A stretch of DNA of 32,959 bases, from assembly GCA_964584415.1 (NCBI GenBank), contig CAZOZX010000012.1, positions 1-32,959 on the forward strand. The letters run 5' to 3'. Both the position numbers and the translations under genes were made by a program. This DNA is from PHAA01 sp964584415. GTDB lineage: Bacteria > Bacillota > Syntrophomonadia > Syntrophomonadales > Syntrophomonadaceae. The notes below the pieces were generated by a model. That model was not told the origin of the DNA and ran no database searches. It saw nothing but the letters and a program-made list of their open reading frames with translations. This document shows, piece after piece, positions 7,371 through 15,900 of the stretch (positions are counted from its first letter, which is position 1; the number at the start of each line of letters is the position of its first letter).

Positions 7371-8288
7371 ATGAAACTAAAGAAAAAATATAAATGGGTA
7401 ACTTTGCTTATCATAGTTGTCGCTTGCAGTTTAGTTGTGCTTTTCCGGCGGGCTGATAATGGTCAATATGAGCCCCAGATTAGTTTGTATTTAAATGAGC
7501 AGGATGAAGTCATTAAGATACAACTGGAAGAATACATAATAGGTACGGTGGCTGCTGAAATGCCCGCATCGTTCGAAATGGAAGCTCTTAAGGCCCAAGC
7601 GGTGTGTGCCCGTACTTATGCGGTAAAAAAAATAATAAACCGCGAAACATATCCGCAGGGAGCGGACCTTTCCGATGATATATCCACCTGTCAAGCATTC
7701 ATTCCCCGGCAGGATTTTGCTTCCTCAAATCCGGACCGCAATGATCTTCTTAAGAAGGTGGAAGCGGCAGTTGAGTCTACCCGCGGCGAGATTATGATCT
7801 ATGATTCACAACCGATTGACGCGCTTTACTGTTCTACCTGTGGTGGACGAACGGAAAATGCCAGTGCAGTTTGGGGAGGAGAAATTGACTATCTGAAGTC
7901 AGTAGTGTGTAGCGATTGTAAAGGGGCTCCTCATTATCGCGAAGAAATTGAGTGTAGTAATGAATCTCTCGCTCGGCTGGTTGGTGATAAAGGAACCAAA
8001 CTGAAGATTGGGATATTATCCAAAACTCCGAGTGGAAGGCCACAAAAAATAGATATAAACGGCAAAACTATATTGGCCAAGAATCTAAGAGAAAAGTTAA
8101 AGCTGCCTTCCGCATGGATTGATTTTCGAACATCTGCCAATACCACCCTAATCATAAGCAGGGGGTACGGGCATGGCGTAGGACTTTGCCAGTATGGGGC
8201 AAACGGAATGGCTATGCGCGGAAAGGATTACCATCAGATCCTGCAAAAGTATTACCAAGGGATAAACTTCTATAAATTGGGCTATTAG
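7371..8288 (+). CDS. spoIID: Stage II sporulation protein D (SpoIID)
   Basis: This is a lytic transglycosylase of the engulfment complex. It cleaves peptidoglycan so the mother-cell membrane can move around the forespore. An N-terminal membrane anchor lies at about residues 10-25. The family core starts with LEEYIIGTVAAEMP, where E63 of AAEMP corresponds to the catalytic Glu, then EALKAQAVCARTYA. Zinc-ligand-type cysteines are in CSTCGG (C154, C157). The C-terminal signature is GYGHGVGLCQYGANGMA. Length from this ATG is 305 residues. The upstream ATG at 7347 lies within a hairpin and adds only eight unneeded residues, so 7371 is preferred, although its ribosome site (GGAG) is very close. In B. 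subtilis the gene is sigma-E dependent. I cannot see a convincing sigma-E promoter here. Confidence 0.93.
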   Translation: MKLKKKYKWVTLLIIVVACSLVVLFRRADNGQYEPQISLYLNEQDEVIKIQLEEYIIGTVAAEMPASFEMEALKAQAVCARTYAVKKIINRETYPQGADLSDDISTCQAFIPRQDFASSNPDRNDLLKKVEAAVESTRGEIMIYDSQPIDALYCSTCGGRTENASAVWGGEIDYLKSVVCSDCKGAPHYREEIECSNESLARLVGDKGTKLKIGILSKTPSGRPQKIDINGKTILAKNLREKLKLPSAWIDFRTSANTTLIISRGYGHGVGLCQYGANGMAMRGKDYHQILQKYYQGINFYKLGY

Positions 8289-8361
8289 GAGCTAGAGAAG
8301 CACTATAATCCATATAGCCTAAGAAGATCGAGTATGGTGACATTGGTCAATTTCCTTACCA

Positions 8362-8602
8362 TTAGTTCTCGGAATCTGACTGATTTGTTTTTACTTGATT
8401 ACGCAGTTTCACCAGCTCGACCGGTATTTGCTCCTGGCTCACCATTAAATCCTCAACCAGATTTGTTCCCTAGCTTTTCTATGGCCTCACTTACGTATCC
8501 GTTCGGACCATGAGTTGCTGAGGCTTCTTCTACCGCATAATCACCATTAGGCGATAGCCTGGTAAGACGGTTCGTACTTTTCCAGCCTTTTTTAAGGTTC
8601 AT
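8362..8602 (-). pseudogene. Broken phage-type small protein gene
   Basis: The - strand from ATG 8602 encodes a peptide with NRLTRLSPNGDYAV and SEAIEKLGN, then stops at about 8453. The adjoining frame continues at once with VEDLMVSQEQIPVELVKLRNQ and ends at TAA 8362. Joined, the two resemble the small phage-associated proteins of the pattern 'RLT...NGDY...AI.KL..YEDL', as I recall them. One extra base near 8455 would explain the break. It lies alone in the spoIID-spoIIID gap and faces the opposite way, as expected of a leftover from a mobile element. The family resemblance is from memory and the reading is tentative. Confidence 0.4.
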
Positions 8603-8764
8603 TTTCCCAAAAGATGCTATATAGATTTTAAATAAACCGCTTGCCAAAACCAAGTGAAAAGCCGGCAGATTTCATAAAACGCCTGCCCAATCTCTGTCTT
8701 TAAGGTCTTGATTAGCCTCCTTGTGAATATAAATTTAAAAACCACTGGGGAGGGAGTCGGATCA

Positions 8765-9073
8765 ATGCAAAACTATATAAGAAAGAGAGCGGTGAAGATA
8801 GCCAGATATATACTCCAAACTTCAGATACGGTAAGGGGAACAGCCGAGGTGTTTGGGATTTCCAAGTCTACCGTTCATAAGGATGTATCTGAGCGGCTGC
8901 CCCGCATAAGTAAAGAGCTGGCTGACGAGGTTAGAAGTGTATTGGATAGGAATAAAGCAGAAAGGCATTTAAGGGGAGGAGAAGCAACAAGGAAGAAATA
9001 TGCCCAAAATCATGATGGGTATGCTATCGGCCAGGCTGAAATGGCAGCAACTTCCCATAAGGAAAACTCCTGA
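8765..9073 (+). CDS. spoIIID: Sporulation transcription factor SpoIIID
   Basis: This is a DNA-binding regulator that reshapes the mother-cell sigma-E regulon during sporulation. The ATG at 8765 follows GGGGAGGGAG and gives 102 residues, close to the ~93 of B. subtilis. An in-frame start further upstream (8708) precedes the ribosome site and would add a non-conserved tail. The N-terminal helix-turn-helix is typical: YIRKRAVKIARYILQTSDTV, then RGTAEVFGISKSTVHKDVSE. The basic region after it (RNKAERHLRGGEATRKKY) is the second DNA contact of the family. The extended C-terminal tail beyond about residue 85 is variable. It sits before mbl, the order found in B. subtilis. Confidence 0.95.
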   Translation: MQNYIRKRAVKIARYILQTSDTVRGTAEVFGISKSTVHKDVSERLPRISKELADEVRSVLDRNKAERHLRGGEATRKKYAQNHDGYAIGQAEMAATSHKENS

Positions 9074-9235
9074 TTTATCATACCTAGGTGCTCATTCCCA
9101 CCTCAGAATATCCTGCTCGGTCAAGAATTAATCACAGTTTAGCGGCTATTAAAATTATAGCCACTATGACGAATAAAAGGTAAAATAAGAATAATTAGCG
9201 ATAAAATGAAAAATTATGCCGGGAGGATCAGGAGA

Positions 9236-10264
9236 TTGTTTTTTGCTGAGGACATTGGAATCGATCTGGGTACAGCTAGCGTATTGGTGTTCAAAAAAGG
9301 GGAAGGTATTGTTTTACACGAACCGTCTGTAGTCGCATTGGACAAGAATACCAATAAAGCAATCGCAATCGGTGAAGAAGCCAGGGAAATGTTAGGTAGG
9401 ACTCCTGGTAATATAGTGGCAATACGGCCTCTCCGGGAAGGAGTAATCGCTGATTATGATACCACTGAAAAGATGCTTACCTATTTCATTAGAAGAGTTA
9501 TGGGGAGAAGACTCTTCTGGAAACCACGGGTGATTGTTTGTATCCCCACCGGGGCTACAGATGTGGAGGAGCGTGCAGTAAGACAGGCAACTTTGGCGTC
9601 AGGCGCTAAACAGGCATTCATTATCGAAGAACCCCTCGCAGCCGCTTTAGGCGCGGGACTAAATATAGGTGAAGCCAGTGGGAACATGGTAGTGGATATC
9701 GGGGGAGGAACCACCGACATTGCTGTTCTGTCATTAGGGGGCACGGTTTGTAAAAAATCCCTCCGGGTAGGTGGAGATAAATTTGACGAGGCTATAGTTA
9801 GATACGTGCGGCGTGAATATAGTCTGATGATTGGGGAAAGAACTGCCGAAGAAATAAAGATAAATGTTGGATCGGCCTGGATCACCGAAGAAAACAAGGC
9901 CAGCGCTATGAGCGTGAGAGGCCGTGATTTAGTCTCAGGATTACCTAAAACCATTACCATGACCTCGGCTGAAAGCTGGGAAGCCCTGGAAGAACCAGTT
10001 TATGCGGTTATTGATGCTGTAAAGAAGGTATTGGAAATTACTCCACCAGAGTTGGCCGCAGATATCGTTCATACCGGGATCGTAATGACTGGGGGCGGAT
10101 CGTTGCTTAATGGTCTTGATCGGTTGCTGTCAATGGAAACACGGCTTCCGGTACACGTGGCCGAGGATCCCATCTCCTGTGTGGCTATGGGAACTGGTAA
10201 GGCATTAAATGAGATGAATACATTAGCACGGCATCAATATAAAGGCCCTAAAAGGGTGTTATAA
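9236..10264 (+). CDS. mbl: MreB-family actin homologue Mbl
   Basis: This is a bacterial actin that directs lateral cell-wall synthesis. It has 342 residues from TTG 9236. Family motifs are the phosphate-1 loop DIGIDLGTA, phosphate-2 DIGGGTTDIAV, and adenosine-binding TGGGSLLNG. The start is chosen because MFFAEDIGIDLGTA matches the usual Mbl N-terminus (MFARDIGIDLGTA) and GGGAGG stands 9 nt before it. The in-frame ATG at 9206 lacks a ribosome site and adds ten basic residues. Position directly after spoIIID favours the Mbl paralogue over MreB. A terminator follows 9 nt after the stop. Confidence 0.9.
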   Translation: MFFAEDIGIDLGTASVLVFKKGEGIVLHEPSVVALDKNTNKAIAIGEEAREMLGRTPGNIVAIRPLREGVIADYDTTEKMLTYFIRRVMGRRLFWKPRVIVCIPTGATDVEERAVRQATLASGAKQAFIIEEPLAAALGAGLNIGEASGNMVVDIGGGTTDIAVLSLGGTVCKKSLRVGGDKFDEAIVRYVRREYSLMIGERTAEEIKINVGSAWITEENKASAMSVRGRDLVSGLPKTITMTSAESWEALEEPVYAVIDAVKKVLEITPPELAADIVHTGIVMTGGGSLLNGLDRLLSMETRLPVHVAEDPISCVAMGTGKALNEMNTLARHQYKGPKRVL

Positions 10265-10273
10265 ACACAACCC

Positions 10274-10298
10274 ACCCGCCTTATGGCGGGTTTTTTTC
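10274..10298 (+). terminator. Intrinsic terminator after mbl
   Basis: A 7-bp GC-rich stem (10274-10280 with 10285-10291), a TTAT loop and a run of seven Ts. It ends the spoIIID-mbl unit. Confidence 0.9.
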
Positions 10299-10373
10299 AT
10301 GAATGGAACCGAGCCCGGCAAGACTAAGTATAGACTGATGAAAACAAATAGAATATGAGAAGGATCAAAATTA

Positions 10374-11105
10374 ATGCCAGACAAAGCTAATATCCTGGGT
10401 TGCGAAGTGCATATGTTATCATCACAGCAGTGTCTGTTACAGATTGCTAATATGATTGCCAGAAAGGACATATGCCACGTGATTACCTTGAATGCAGAAA
10501 TAGTATATAAGTCGCAAAATGATCAACAATTGCGCCGGATTATCAATTGCGCTGATTTGGTTACCCCGGATGGAATTGGGATAGTATGGGCGGGCAGGAG
10601 ACTTGGGTTTGAGTTTAAGGAACGGGTTTCGGGAATAGACTTATTACTAAAATTGTGCCAGGCTGCGCCCGGAAAGGGATGGAGATTTTATTTGCTAGGC
10701 TCAGCTCCCGGCGTTGCTAAAGCGGCTGCCCAAAGCTTAAAAGAGAATTTTCCGGGTCTGCTTATAAGTGGAACTCATCATGGATATTTTGCTGATGAAG
10801 AGATTCCGGCATTACTCATGGATATCAAACAATGTAATCCCGATATACTTTTAGTCTCGTTGGGCGCACCCAAACAGGAAATATGGATAGACACTTATAA
10901 ACACGATTTAGGGGTGCCGGTCAGTATTGGGGTCGGCGGAAGTCTGGATGTCATAGCTGGTTTAAAAAAACGAGCCCCAGCTTGGATGATAAAATTAAAC
11001 CTGGAATGGCTCTATAGATTGCTAGCAGAACCTAGCCGATGGAGGCGTCAATTGGTATTGCCCAAGTTTGTCATAGCGATACTCCGAAACAAGCAGCCAA
11101 GATAG
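10374..11105 (+). CDS. WecG/TagA/CpsF-family glycosyltransferase
   Basis: This 243-residue GT26 family enzyme is usually an N-acetylmannosaminyl- or related transferase acting on an undecaprenyl-diphospho-GlcNAc acceptor in teichoic acid or surface polysaccharide synthesis. Motifs include T38 in TLNAEIVY, TPDGIGIVWAGR with the presumed catalytic-base Asp66, RVSGIDL, and GAPKQEIW. The C-terminal positively charged segment (LNLEWLYRLLAEPSRWRRQL) is the membrane-docking appendage of the family. ATG 10374 follows GAGAAGGATC. It is a single-gene unit between two terminators with no other polysaccharide genes adjacent, so the donor sugar cannot be told from context. TagA-like is the likeliest reading. 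Confidence 0.88.
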   Translation: MPDKANILGCEVHMLSSQQCLLQIANMIARKDICHVITLNAEIVYKSQNDQQLRRIINCADLVTPDGIGIVWAGRRLGFEFKERVSGIDLLLKLCQAAPGKGWRFYLLGSAPGVAKAAAQSLKENFPGLLISGTHHGYFADEEIPALLMDIKQCNPDILLVSLGAPKQEIWIDTYKHDLGVPVSIGVGGSLDVIAGLKKRAPAWMIKLNLEWLYRLLAEPSRWRRQLVLPKFVIAILRNKQPR

Positions 11106-11152
11106 ACATGAAGACCCCCGAGATCCGACTAATCAATATTAGCGAAAATTAG

Positions 11153-11186
11153 GAAACACTTGCTGAGCGAGTGTTTCTATTTTTTA
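11153..11186 (+). terminator. Intrinsic terminator after glycosyltransferase gene
   Basis: An 11-bp stem with one G-T pair (11153-11163 with 11167-11177) closes a TGA triloop and is followed by TATTTTTT. Confidence 0.85.
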
Positions 11187-11252
11187 AGACGGGGATGATC
11201 ATATCAACTATATCTATTTGACAATCGGCTCCAGTTTTTCGTTTTATACTGG

Positions 11253-11282
11253 TTGCTAGAAATTTGAAATGCGGGGTAGAAT
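11253..11282 (+). promoter_or_regulatory. Probable sigma-A promoter of ctsR operon
   Basis: TTGCTA (11253-11258), 18 bp, TAGAAT (11277-11282). It lies directly upstream of the CtsR operator, as expected for an autorepressed operon. A TTGACA at 11218-11223 is closer to consensus, but its nearest -10 (TATACT, 11245-11250) is 21 bp away. Confidence 0.5.
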
Positions 11283-11291
11283 ATAAACAAA

Positions 11292-11308
11292 GGTCAAATA
11301 AGGTCAAA
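11292..11308 (+). promoter_or_regulatory. CtsR operator
   Basis: A direct repeat GGTCAAA-TAA-GGTCAAA (11292-11298 and 11302-11308) matches the CtsR consensus heptads with an NAN spacer exactly. It sits just after the -10 and 12 nt before the ctsR start codon, so bound CtsR would block the promoter. This indicates autoregulation of the ctsR-mcsA-mcsB-clpC operon by heat and protein stress. Confidence 0.92.
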
Positions 11309-11320
11309 CAGGATAGGCTT

Positions 11321-11740
11321 ATGAGAAAGAATATTTCTGATTCCATCGCCCAATATATTAAGGTCTTGATCTCCCGCAGCAGTCTTCGCCAGATCGAGAT
11401 TCAGCGGGCTGAAATAGCCAAAACGTTCAACTGTGTGCCGTCCCAGGTGAATTACGTGATCCGAACCCGGTTTAGGGAAGCCGACGGATACGTAACCGAG
11501 AGCCGTCGGGGTGGGCAGGGATTTATACGCATTACCCAATGTGACCAGGGTGAGGACCAACTTGCTTATGAAGCACTGCAGAACTGCCTAGCTGAACTTG
11601 AAAGAGAAGGATTTTTGACTCCAAGGGAAACCGAGCTGATCAATCAGATCGCCAGGCTAGAATTCTCCGGGGTACCCTTCAATTATAGAACCAGTCTGTA
11701 CCATAGCATAATAAAGGTATTGGCTAAAAACCTGACTTGA
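11321..11740 (+). CDS. ctsR: Heat-shock repressor CtsR
   Basis: This dimeric winged-helix repressor controls clp and mcs genes and is itself controlled by McsB and Clp. It has 139 residues from ATG 11321, chosen because it follows AGGATAGG and begins with the conserved MRKNISDSIAQYIK. Upstream in-frame starts would read through the operator. The HTH is at about residues 25-50 (IEIQRAEIAKTFNCVPSQVN). The wing is RRGGQGFIRI, where the family usually has four glycines (RGGGG); here one is Gln. The wing glycines are tied to thermosensing in characterised CtsR, so the change could shift its heat response (inference). The C-terminal dimer part is ordinary. Confidence 0.95.
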   Translation: MRKNISDSIAQYIKVLISRSSLRQIEIQRAEIAKTFNCVPSQVNYVIRTRFREADGYVTESRRGGQGFIRITQCDQGEDQLAYEALQNCLAELEREGFLTPRETELINQIARLEFSGVPFNYRTSLYHSIIKVLAKNLT

Positions 11741-11762
11741 CATATAAGGAGGAGTTTGCTGT

Positions 11763-12266
11763 ATGTTGTGTGATGAATGCAAAGAGAAAACCGCTACGGT
11801 CCATTTGACCCAGGTATTTAACGGACAGAAGATAGAAAGCCATTTATGTGGGGAATGTGCCTACCAAAAAAGCGGACTGCTGTTCGATTCAGGCAATAAA
11901 TTCTCAATACCTAATTTTTTGGGAGGTATGTTTACTGCTACTTATAATAAAGAAGCTCTGCCCGGATCGCGAATCACCTGCCCTAAATGCGGCATGAGCA
12001 TCATGGATATTAAGCGGTTGGGCAAGCTTGGTTGCAGTGAATGCTACCGGACTTATGAGCAGGAAATGGATGCTTCTCTAAGAAGGATTCATGGCAATAG
12101 CAAACATCTGGGGAAGATACCTTTGCGTGGAGGAGAAAAGGTAAAAATTAAAAGACAGATTGAAGAGCTGAAGGGGCAGATCCAGGAAGCGGTCAGGGAA
12201 GAGAAATACGAGCAAGCAGCCCAGATTAGAGATAAGGTCATCCAGTTGGAAAAATACTTCTCATAG
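11763..12266 (+). CDS. mcsA: McsA, zinc-binding activator of McsB
   Basis: This 167-residue adaptor stimulates the McsB protein-arginine kinase. Four CxxC pairs bind zinc: C3/C6 with C29/C32, and C73/C76 with C91/C94. A C-terminal UVR motif (IEELKGQIQEAVREEKYEQA, about residues 131-160) mediates contacts with McsB and ClpC and is shared with UvrB/UvrC. The start follows AAGGAGGAG. The gene lies 22 nt after ctsR and 12 nt before mcsB in the standard order. Confidence 0.95.
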   Translation: MLCDECKEKTATVHLTQVFNGQKIESHLCGECAYQKSGLLFDSGNKFSIPNFLGGMFTATYNKEALPGSRITCPKCGMSIMDIKRLGKLGCSECYRTYEQEMDASLRRIHGNSKHLGKIPLRGGEKVKIKRQIEELKGQIQEAVREEKYEQAAQIRDKVIQLEKYFS

Positions 12267-12278
12267 GGGGTTACCAAT

Positions 12279-13352
12279 ATGAGTATAGAGAACTTATGGT
12301 CAGAAAATTATGCAAATTGGATGAACACCAGGGAGGATCATAGGGATATTGCTATTACCAGCAGGATACGATTGGCGCGCAACCTTGCCGATGTTCCATT
12401 TCCCCACAAATTAGATCTAAATACCGGGCTGAAAATCGTAGATATAATTAAGGATGCCTGGCAAAAATCCAACGGAACACTTTTACCATCTATGCAAATG
12501 GTTATGTTTGATCAATTAGACGCTCTGGACAGGCAAGTCTTAGCTGAAAAACATTTATGCAGCCCTGAACACGCGGCGGCAGCGGATGCATATAAAGGGA
12601 TCATGCTAAATGATGGCGGGTCTCTGGCGGTTATGATAAATGAGGAGGACCACCTCCGCATGCAAAGCCTGCAGCCGGGATTGAACCTTAAGGAATGTTA
12701 TACCCAGATTCAGAACCTGGATGACGAATTTGAACAGAGTATAGACTACGCGTTTGATGAGAAAAGAGGTTATCTGACTGCTTGCCCTACCAATGTTGGT
12801 ACTGGGATGCGTGCATCGGTGATGCTGCACTTGCCGGCTGTCCAAATGACCGGGCAGATGCAACAGCTGTTACAGAATGTAAGCCAACTGGGGCTGGCGG
12901 TTCGAGGCCTTTATGGTGAAGGAAGCGAACCCATAGGCAACTTCTACCAAATCTCCAATCAGATTACTCTGGGGCAGACTGAGGAGGATATCTGTACTTA
13001 TTTACAGACCGTTGCTGAACAGGTAGTGGAACAGGAGAACCTGCTTAGGGACCAGTTAGTGAATGAAATGAAATACCAATTGGAAGACAAGATTGGCCGA
13101 GCATATGGAATTTTGAGTAATGCTCGCGTAATTGCTTCTGACGAGGCATTGTCACTTCTATCTATGGTGCGGCTTGGTGTCGATTTAGAGTTAATCAAGG
13201 AGATCAATACCTTGGCACTAAATCAATTAATGGTGGCCATCCGGCCTGCTCATTTGCAGAAGATTGGGGGCCGGGAAATGGATGTTATGCAGCGTGACAT
13301 CCTGAGAGCGGAAGTAATCAAAGAGAAATTATCCGGCAAGGAGGTAGTATAA
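12279..13352 (+). CDS. mcsB: Protein-arginine kinase McsB
   Basis: This ATP:guanido phosphotransferase fold enzyme (357 residues) phosphorylates arginines on proteins, including CtsR, and marks them for ClpCP. Visible motifs are the N-terminal ITSRIRLARN (nucleotide-binding arginines), the MINEEDHLRMQ acidic loop that engages the guanidinium, and the ACPTNVGTGMRASVMLHLP segment with the conserved Cys. The C-terminal helical domain is ordinary. The stop codon touches the clpC start without any gap. The ribosome site for clpC (AAGGAGG) lies in the last codons, implying coupled expression. Confidence 0.96.
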   Translation: MSIENLWSENYANWMNTREDHRDIAITSRIRLARNLADVPFPHKLDLNTGLKIVDIIKDAWQKSNGTLLPSMQMVMFDQLDALDRQVLAEKHLCSPEHAAAADAYKGIMLNDGGSLAVMINEEDHLRMQSLQPGLNLKECYTQIQNLDDEFEQSIDYAFDEKRGYLTACPTNVGTGMRASVMLHLPAVQMTGQMQQLLQNVSQLGLAVRGLYGEGSEPIGNFYQISNQITLGQTEEDICTYLQTVAEQVVEQENLLRDQLVNEMKYQLEDKIGRAYGILSNARVIASDEALSLLSMVRLGVDLELIKEINTLALNQLMVAIRPAHLQKIGGREMDVMQRDILRAEVIKEKLSGKEVV

Positions 13353-15845
13353 ATGTTTAGAAAATTTACTCAGCGAGCCCGCAATACCGTAATCCATGCA
13401 CAGGAAGAAGCCCGGGAAATGGGGCATCCAGCTATTGGGACTGAACATATTTTGTTAGGACTGTTGCGTGAAGGGGAAGGTGTTGGGGCTCGAGCTCTGA
13501 TCAACCTCGGGGTCGATTTGGATAATGTTAGAGAAGAAGTAAAGCGTTTCATTGGCAAAAATGAAAGTGGCGGCGAAGGTCCGGCCGGTGATCTGCCTAT
13601 AACTCCCCGGGTTAAGAAGGTATTTAATCTGGCTTTTGACGAGGCCCGTCTTCAAGGGGTGAACTATGTAGGGACAGAACACATACTGTTGGCTTTATTA
13701 CGAGAAGAGGAAGGGCTTGCCAGCCAGGTGCTTCTGTCCATGGGAGTAAAACTAGACAACCTGCGCGAACAGGTTATGCTGTTACTGGGCGGAGAGGCAA
13801 ACGGAACGGGAGCGGGTGAGACCCCGCCTGAACCTACCGGCAGCAGCACAGCATTTAATCCCAAAGCCAGGAAGACGCGAAGCAAAACGCCGACCCTGGA
13901 TGCATATAGTCGTGATTTGACCAAGGATGCCGGCGAAGGTAGACTGGATCCAGTAATTGGCCGGGAAAAAGAGATCGAGAGAGTAGTGCAGATTCTTTCC
14001 CGCCGTACCAAGAACAATCCAGTATTGATTGGTGACCCTGGAGTTGGTAAGACCGCTATAGTTGAAGGATTAGCCCAGATCATATTTGAAAACAAGGTGC
14101 CGGAAACTCTAAGTCATAAGAGAGTCATTTCCCTAGACCTGTCTTCCATGATCGCCGGTACTAAATATCGGGGAGAATTTGAGGATCGGCTCACCAAAAT
14201 TGTAAATGAGATTAAAACTGCTGGTGATGTAATAGTGTTTATAGATGAATTGCACACCTTGGTTGGAGCTGGAGCAGCTGAGGGGGCTATTGACGCGGCC
14301 AATATATTGAAACCATCATTAGCTCGGGGAGAATTTCAATGTGTTGGGGCTACTACTTTAAATGAATATAGAAAATACGTAGAAAAAGATGCCGCCCTGG
14401 AAAGACGGTTCCAACCTATCCAAGTAGACGAGCCTACCATAGAAGAGAGTGTCGAGATTTTAAAGGGCTTAAGGGATCGTTACGAAGCACATCATATGGT
14501 TAAAATCAGTGATCTGGCTATAGAGAATGCGGTTCGTCTTTCAGCTCGTTATATAACCGATAGATTTCTGCCTGACAAGGCTATAGATTTAATTGATGAG
14601 GCGGCCTCCAGGGTCAGGTTGGCAAATTATATTCTGCCTGCCGATGTCAAGGAGTTAGAAGCTAAAGTATTGGAAATAAGCAAAGAAAAAGAAGAGGCGA
14701 TCAATGGCCAGGAATATGAGAAGGCGGCTCAGTTACGGGATGAAGAGCAGAAGCTCAAAGATGAGATTGAAGGGCAGCGCCGGGAATGGATGAGCAAACG
14801 CAGTGTGCAGGTCGGTTCTGTGGGCGAAGAAGAGATTGCGACGATTATTTCCCAGTGGACGGGGATACCGGTCAGTAAGATTGCTCTGGAAGAAGGGGAA
14901 CGTTTACTTAATTTGGAAAAGATTTTGCATAGCCGGGTGATTGGCCAGGATGAAGCAGTAAAATCGGTTGCCCGGGCTGTTCGCCGCGCTCGAGCCGGAC
15001 TGAAAAATCCCCAGCGTCCAATAGGGTCCTTTGTATTCCTTGGTCCGACCGGAGTCGGAAAGACAGAGCTAGCCAGGGCTCTGGCAGAAGCTATGTTTGC
15101 CAGCGAGGATTCGGTCATCAGGCTGGATATGTCCGAGTACATGGAGAAGCATGCGGTTGCCCGTATGATCGGTTCGCCTCCTGGCTATGTAGGTTATGAC
15201 GAAGGGGGGCAGCTAACCGAAAAAGTGAGGAGAAAACCCTATTCGGTCATCCTAATGGACGAAATTGAAAAGGCTCATCCCGATGTTTACAATATTCTTC
15301 TGCAGGTTTTAGAGGATGGTAGAATGACTGATGGTCAGGGAAGAACCGTTGATTTTCGTAACACTATCATTATAATGACTTCAAATGTGGGAGCGGAAAA
15401 TCTCTTTAAGACTTCTACCTTGGGATTTCAGAGAGCTGCCGATGAAGCAGAAAATTACGAACAAATGAAAAACAGGGTAATGGAACAGATGAAGCATACT
15501 TTTCGCCCCGAATTTGTTAACCGTATTGATGAATTCATCGTCTTTCATAGTCTCTCAGAGGCAAATCTGCAGCAGATAATTAATCTGCTGCTTGGAGATT
15601 TGGGTAAACGCATAAAGGAAAATGGCTTTGCTATGGAAATATCAGCGGCTGCAAAAGCATTGATTTTGAAGGAAGGTTATGATCCCAATTATGGTGCTCG
15701 CCCCTTAAAAAGAGCTATTCAGAAAATGGTTGAAGATGCAGTGTCTGAAGAGATACTTAAAAAAACATTCCAGCCTGGAGACACTATTTTGGTGGATGAG
15801 GAAGAAGGGAAAATCATAGTTCGCAAACAGCTGCCACTGTCTTAA
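13353..15845 (+). CDS. clpC: AAA+ unfoldase ClpC
   Basis: This 830-residue HSP100 unfoldase feeds substrates, including arginine-phosphorylated proteins, to ClpP. It has two N-terminal Clp repeats (FTQRARNTVIHAQEEAREMG and a second copy near residues 80-145). Walker A1 is GDPGVGKT (227-234) with Walker B VIVFIDE. A coiled-coil middle domain carries a UVR-like EYEKAAQLRDEE, the adaptor contact typical of ClpC rather than ClpA or ClpB. Walker A2 is GPTGVGKT (564-571) with B VILMDE, then a C-terminal D2-small domain. Length is normal. It is the last gene of the CtsR operon; radA follows after 55 nt with a possible own -10 (TATAAT, 15875-15880). Confidence 0.97.
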   Translation: MFRKFTQRARNTVIHAQEEAREMGHPAIGTEHILLGLLREGEGVGARALINLGVDLDNVREEVKRFIGKNESGGEGPAGDLPITPRVKKVFNLAFDEARLQGVNYVGTEHILLALLREEEGLASQVLLSMGVKLDNLREQVMLLLGGEANGTGAGETPPEPTGSSTAFNPKARKTRSKTPTLDAYSRDLTKDAGEGRLDPVIGREKEIERVVQILSRRTKNNPVLIGDPGVGKTAIVEGLAQIIFENKVPETLSHKRVISLDLSSMIAGTKYRGEFEDRLTKIVNEIKTAGDVIVFIDELHTLVGAGAAEGAIDAANILKPSLARGEFQCVGATTLNEYRKYVEKDAALERRFQPIQVDEPTIEESVEILKGLRDRYEAHHMVKISDLAIENAVRLSARYITDRFLPDKAIDLIDEAASRVRLANYILPADVKELEAKVLEISKEKEEAINGQEYEKAAQLRDEEQKLKDEIEGQRREWMSKRSVQVGSVGEEEIATIISQWTGIPVSKIALEEGERLLNLEKILHSRVIGQDEAVKSVARAVRRARAGLKNPQRPIGSFVFLGPTGVGKTELARALAEAMFASEDSVIRLDMSEYMEKHAVARMIGSPPGYVGYDEGGQLTEKVRRKPYSVILMDEIEKAHPDVYNILLQVLEDGRMTDGQGRTVDFRNTIIIMTSNVGAENLFKTSTLGFQRAADEAENYEQMKNRVMEQMKHTFRPEFVNRIDEFIVFHSLSEANLQQIINLLLGDLGKRIKENGFAMEISAAAKALILKEGYDPNYGARPLKRAIQKMVEDAVSEEILKKTFQPGDTILVDEEEGKIIVRKQLPLS

Positions 15846-15900
15846 AACCTGGCTAGTAATTAATATTTTTGTATTATAATGGTATTTAAGAGGGAAAATA

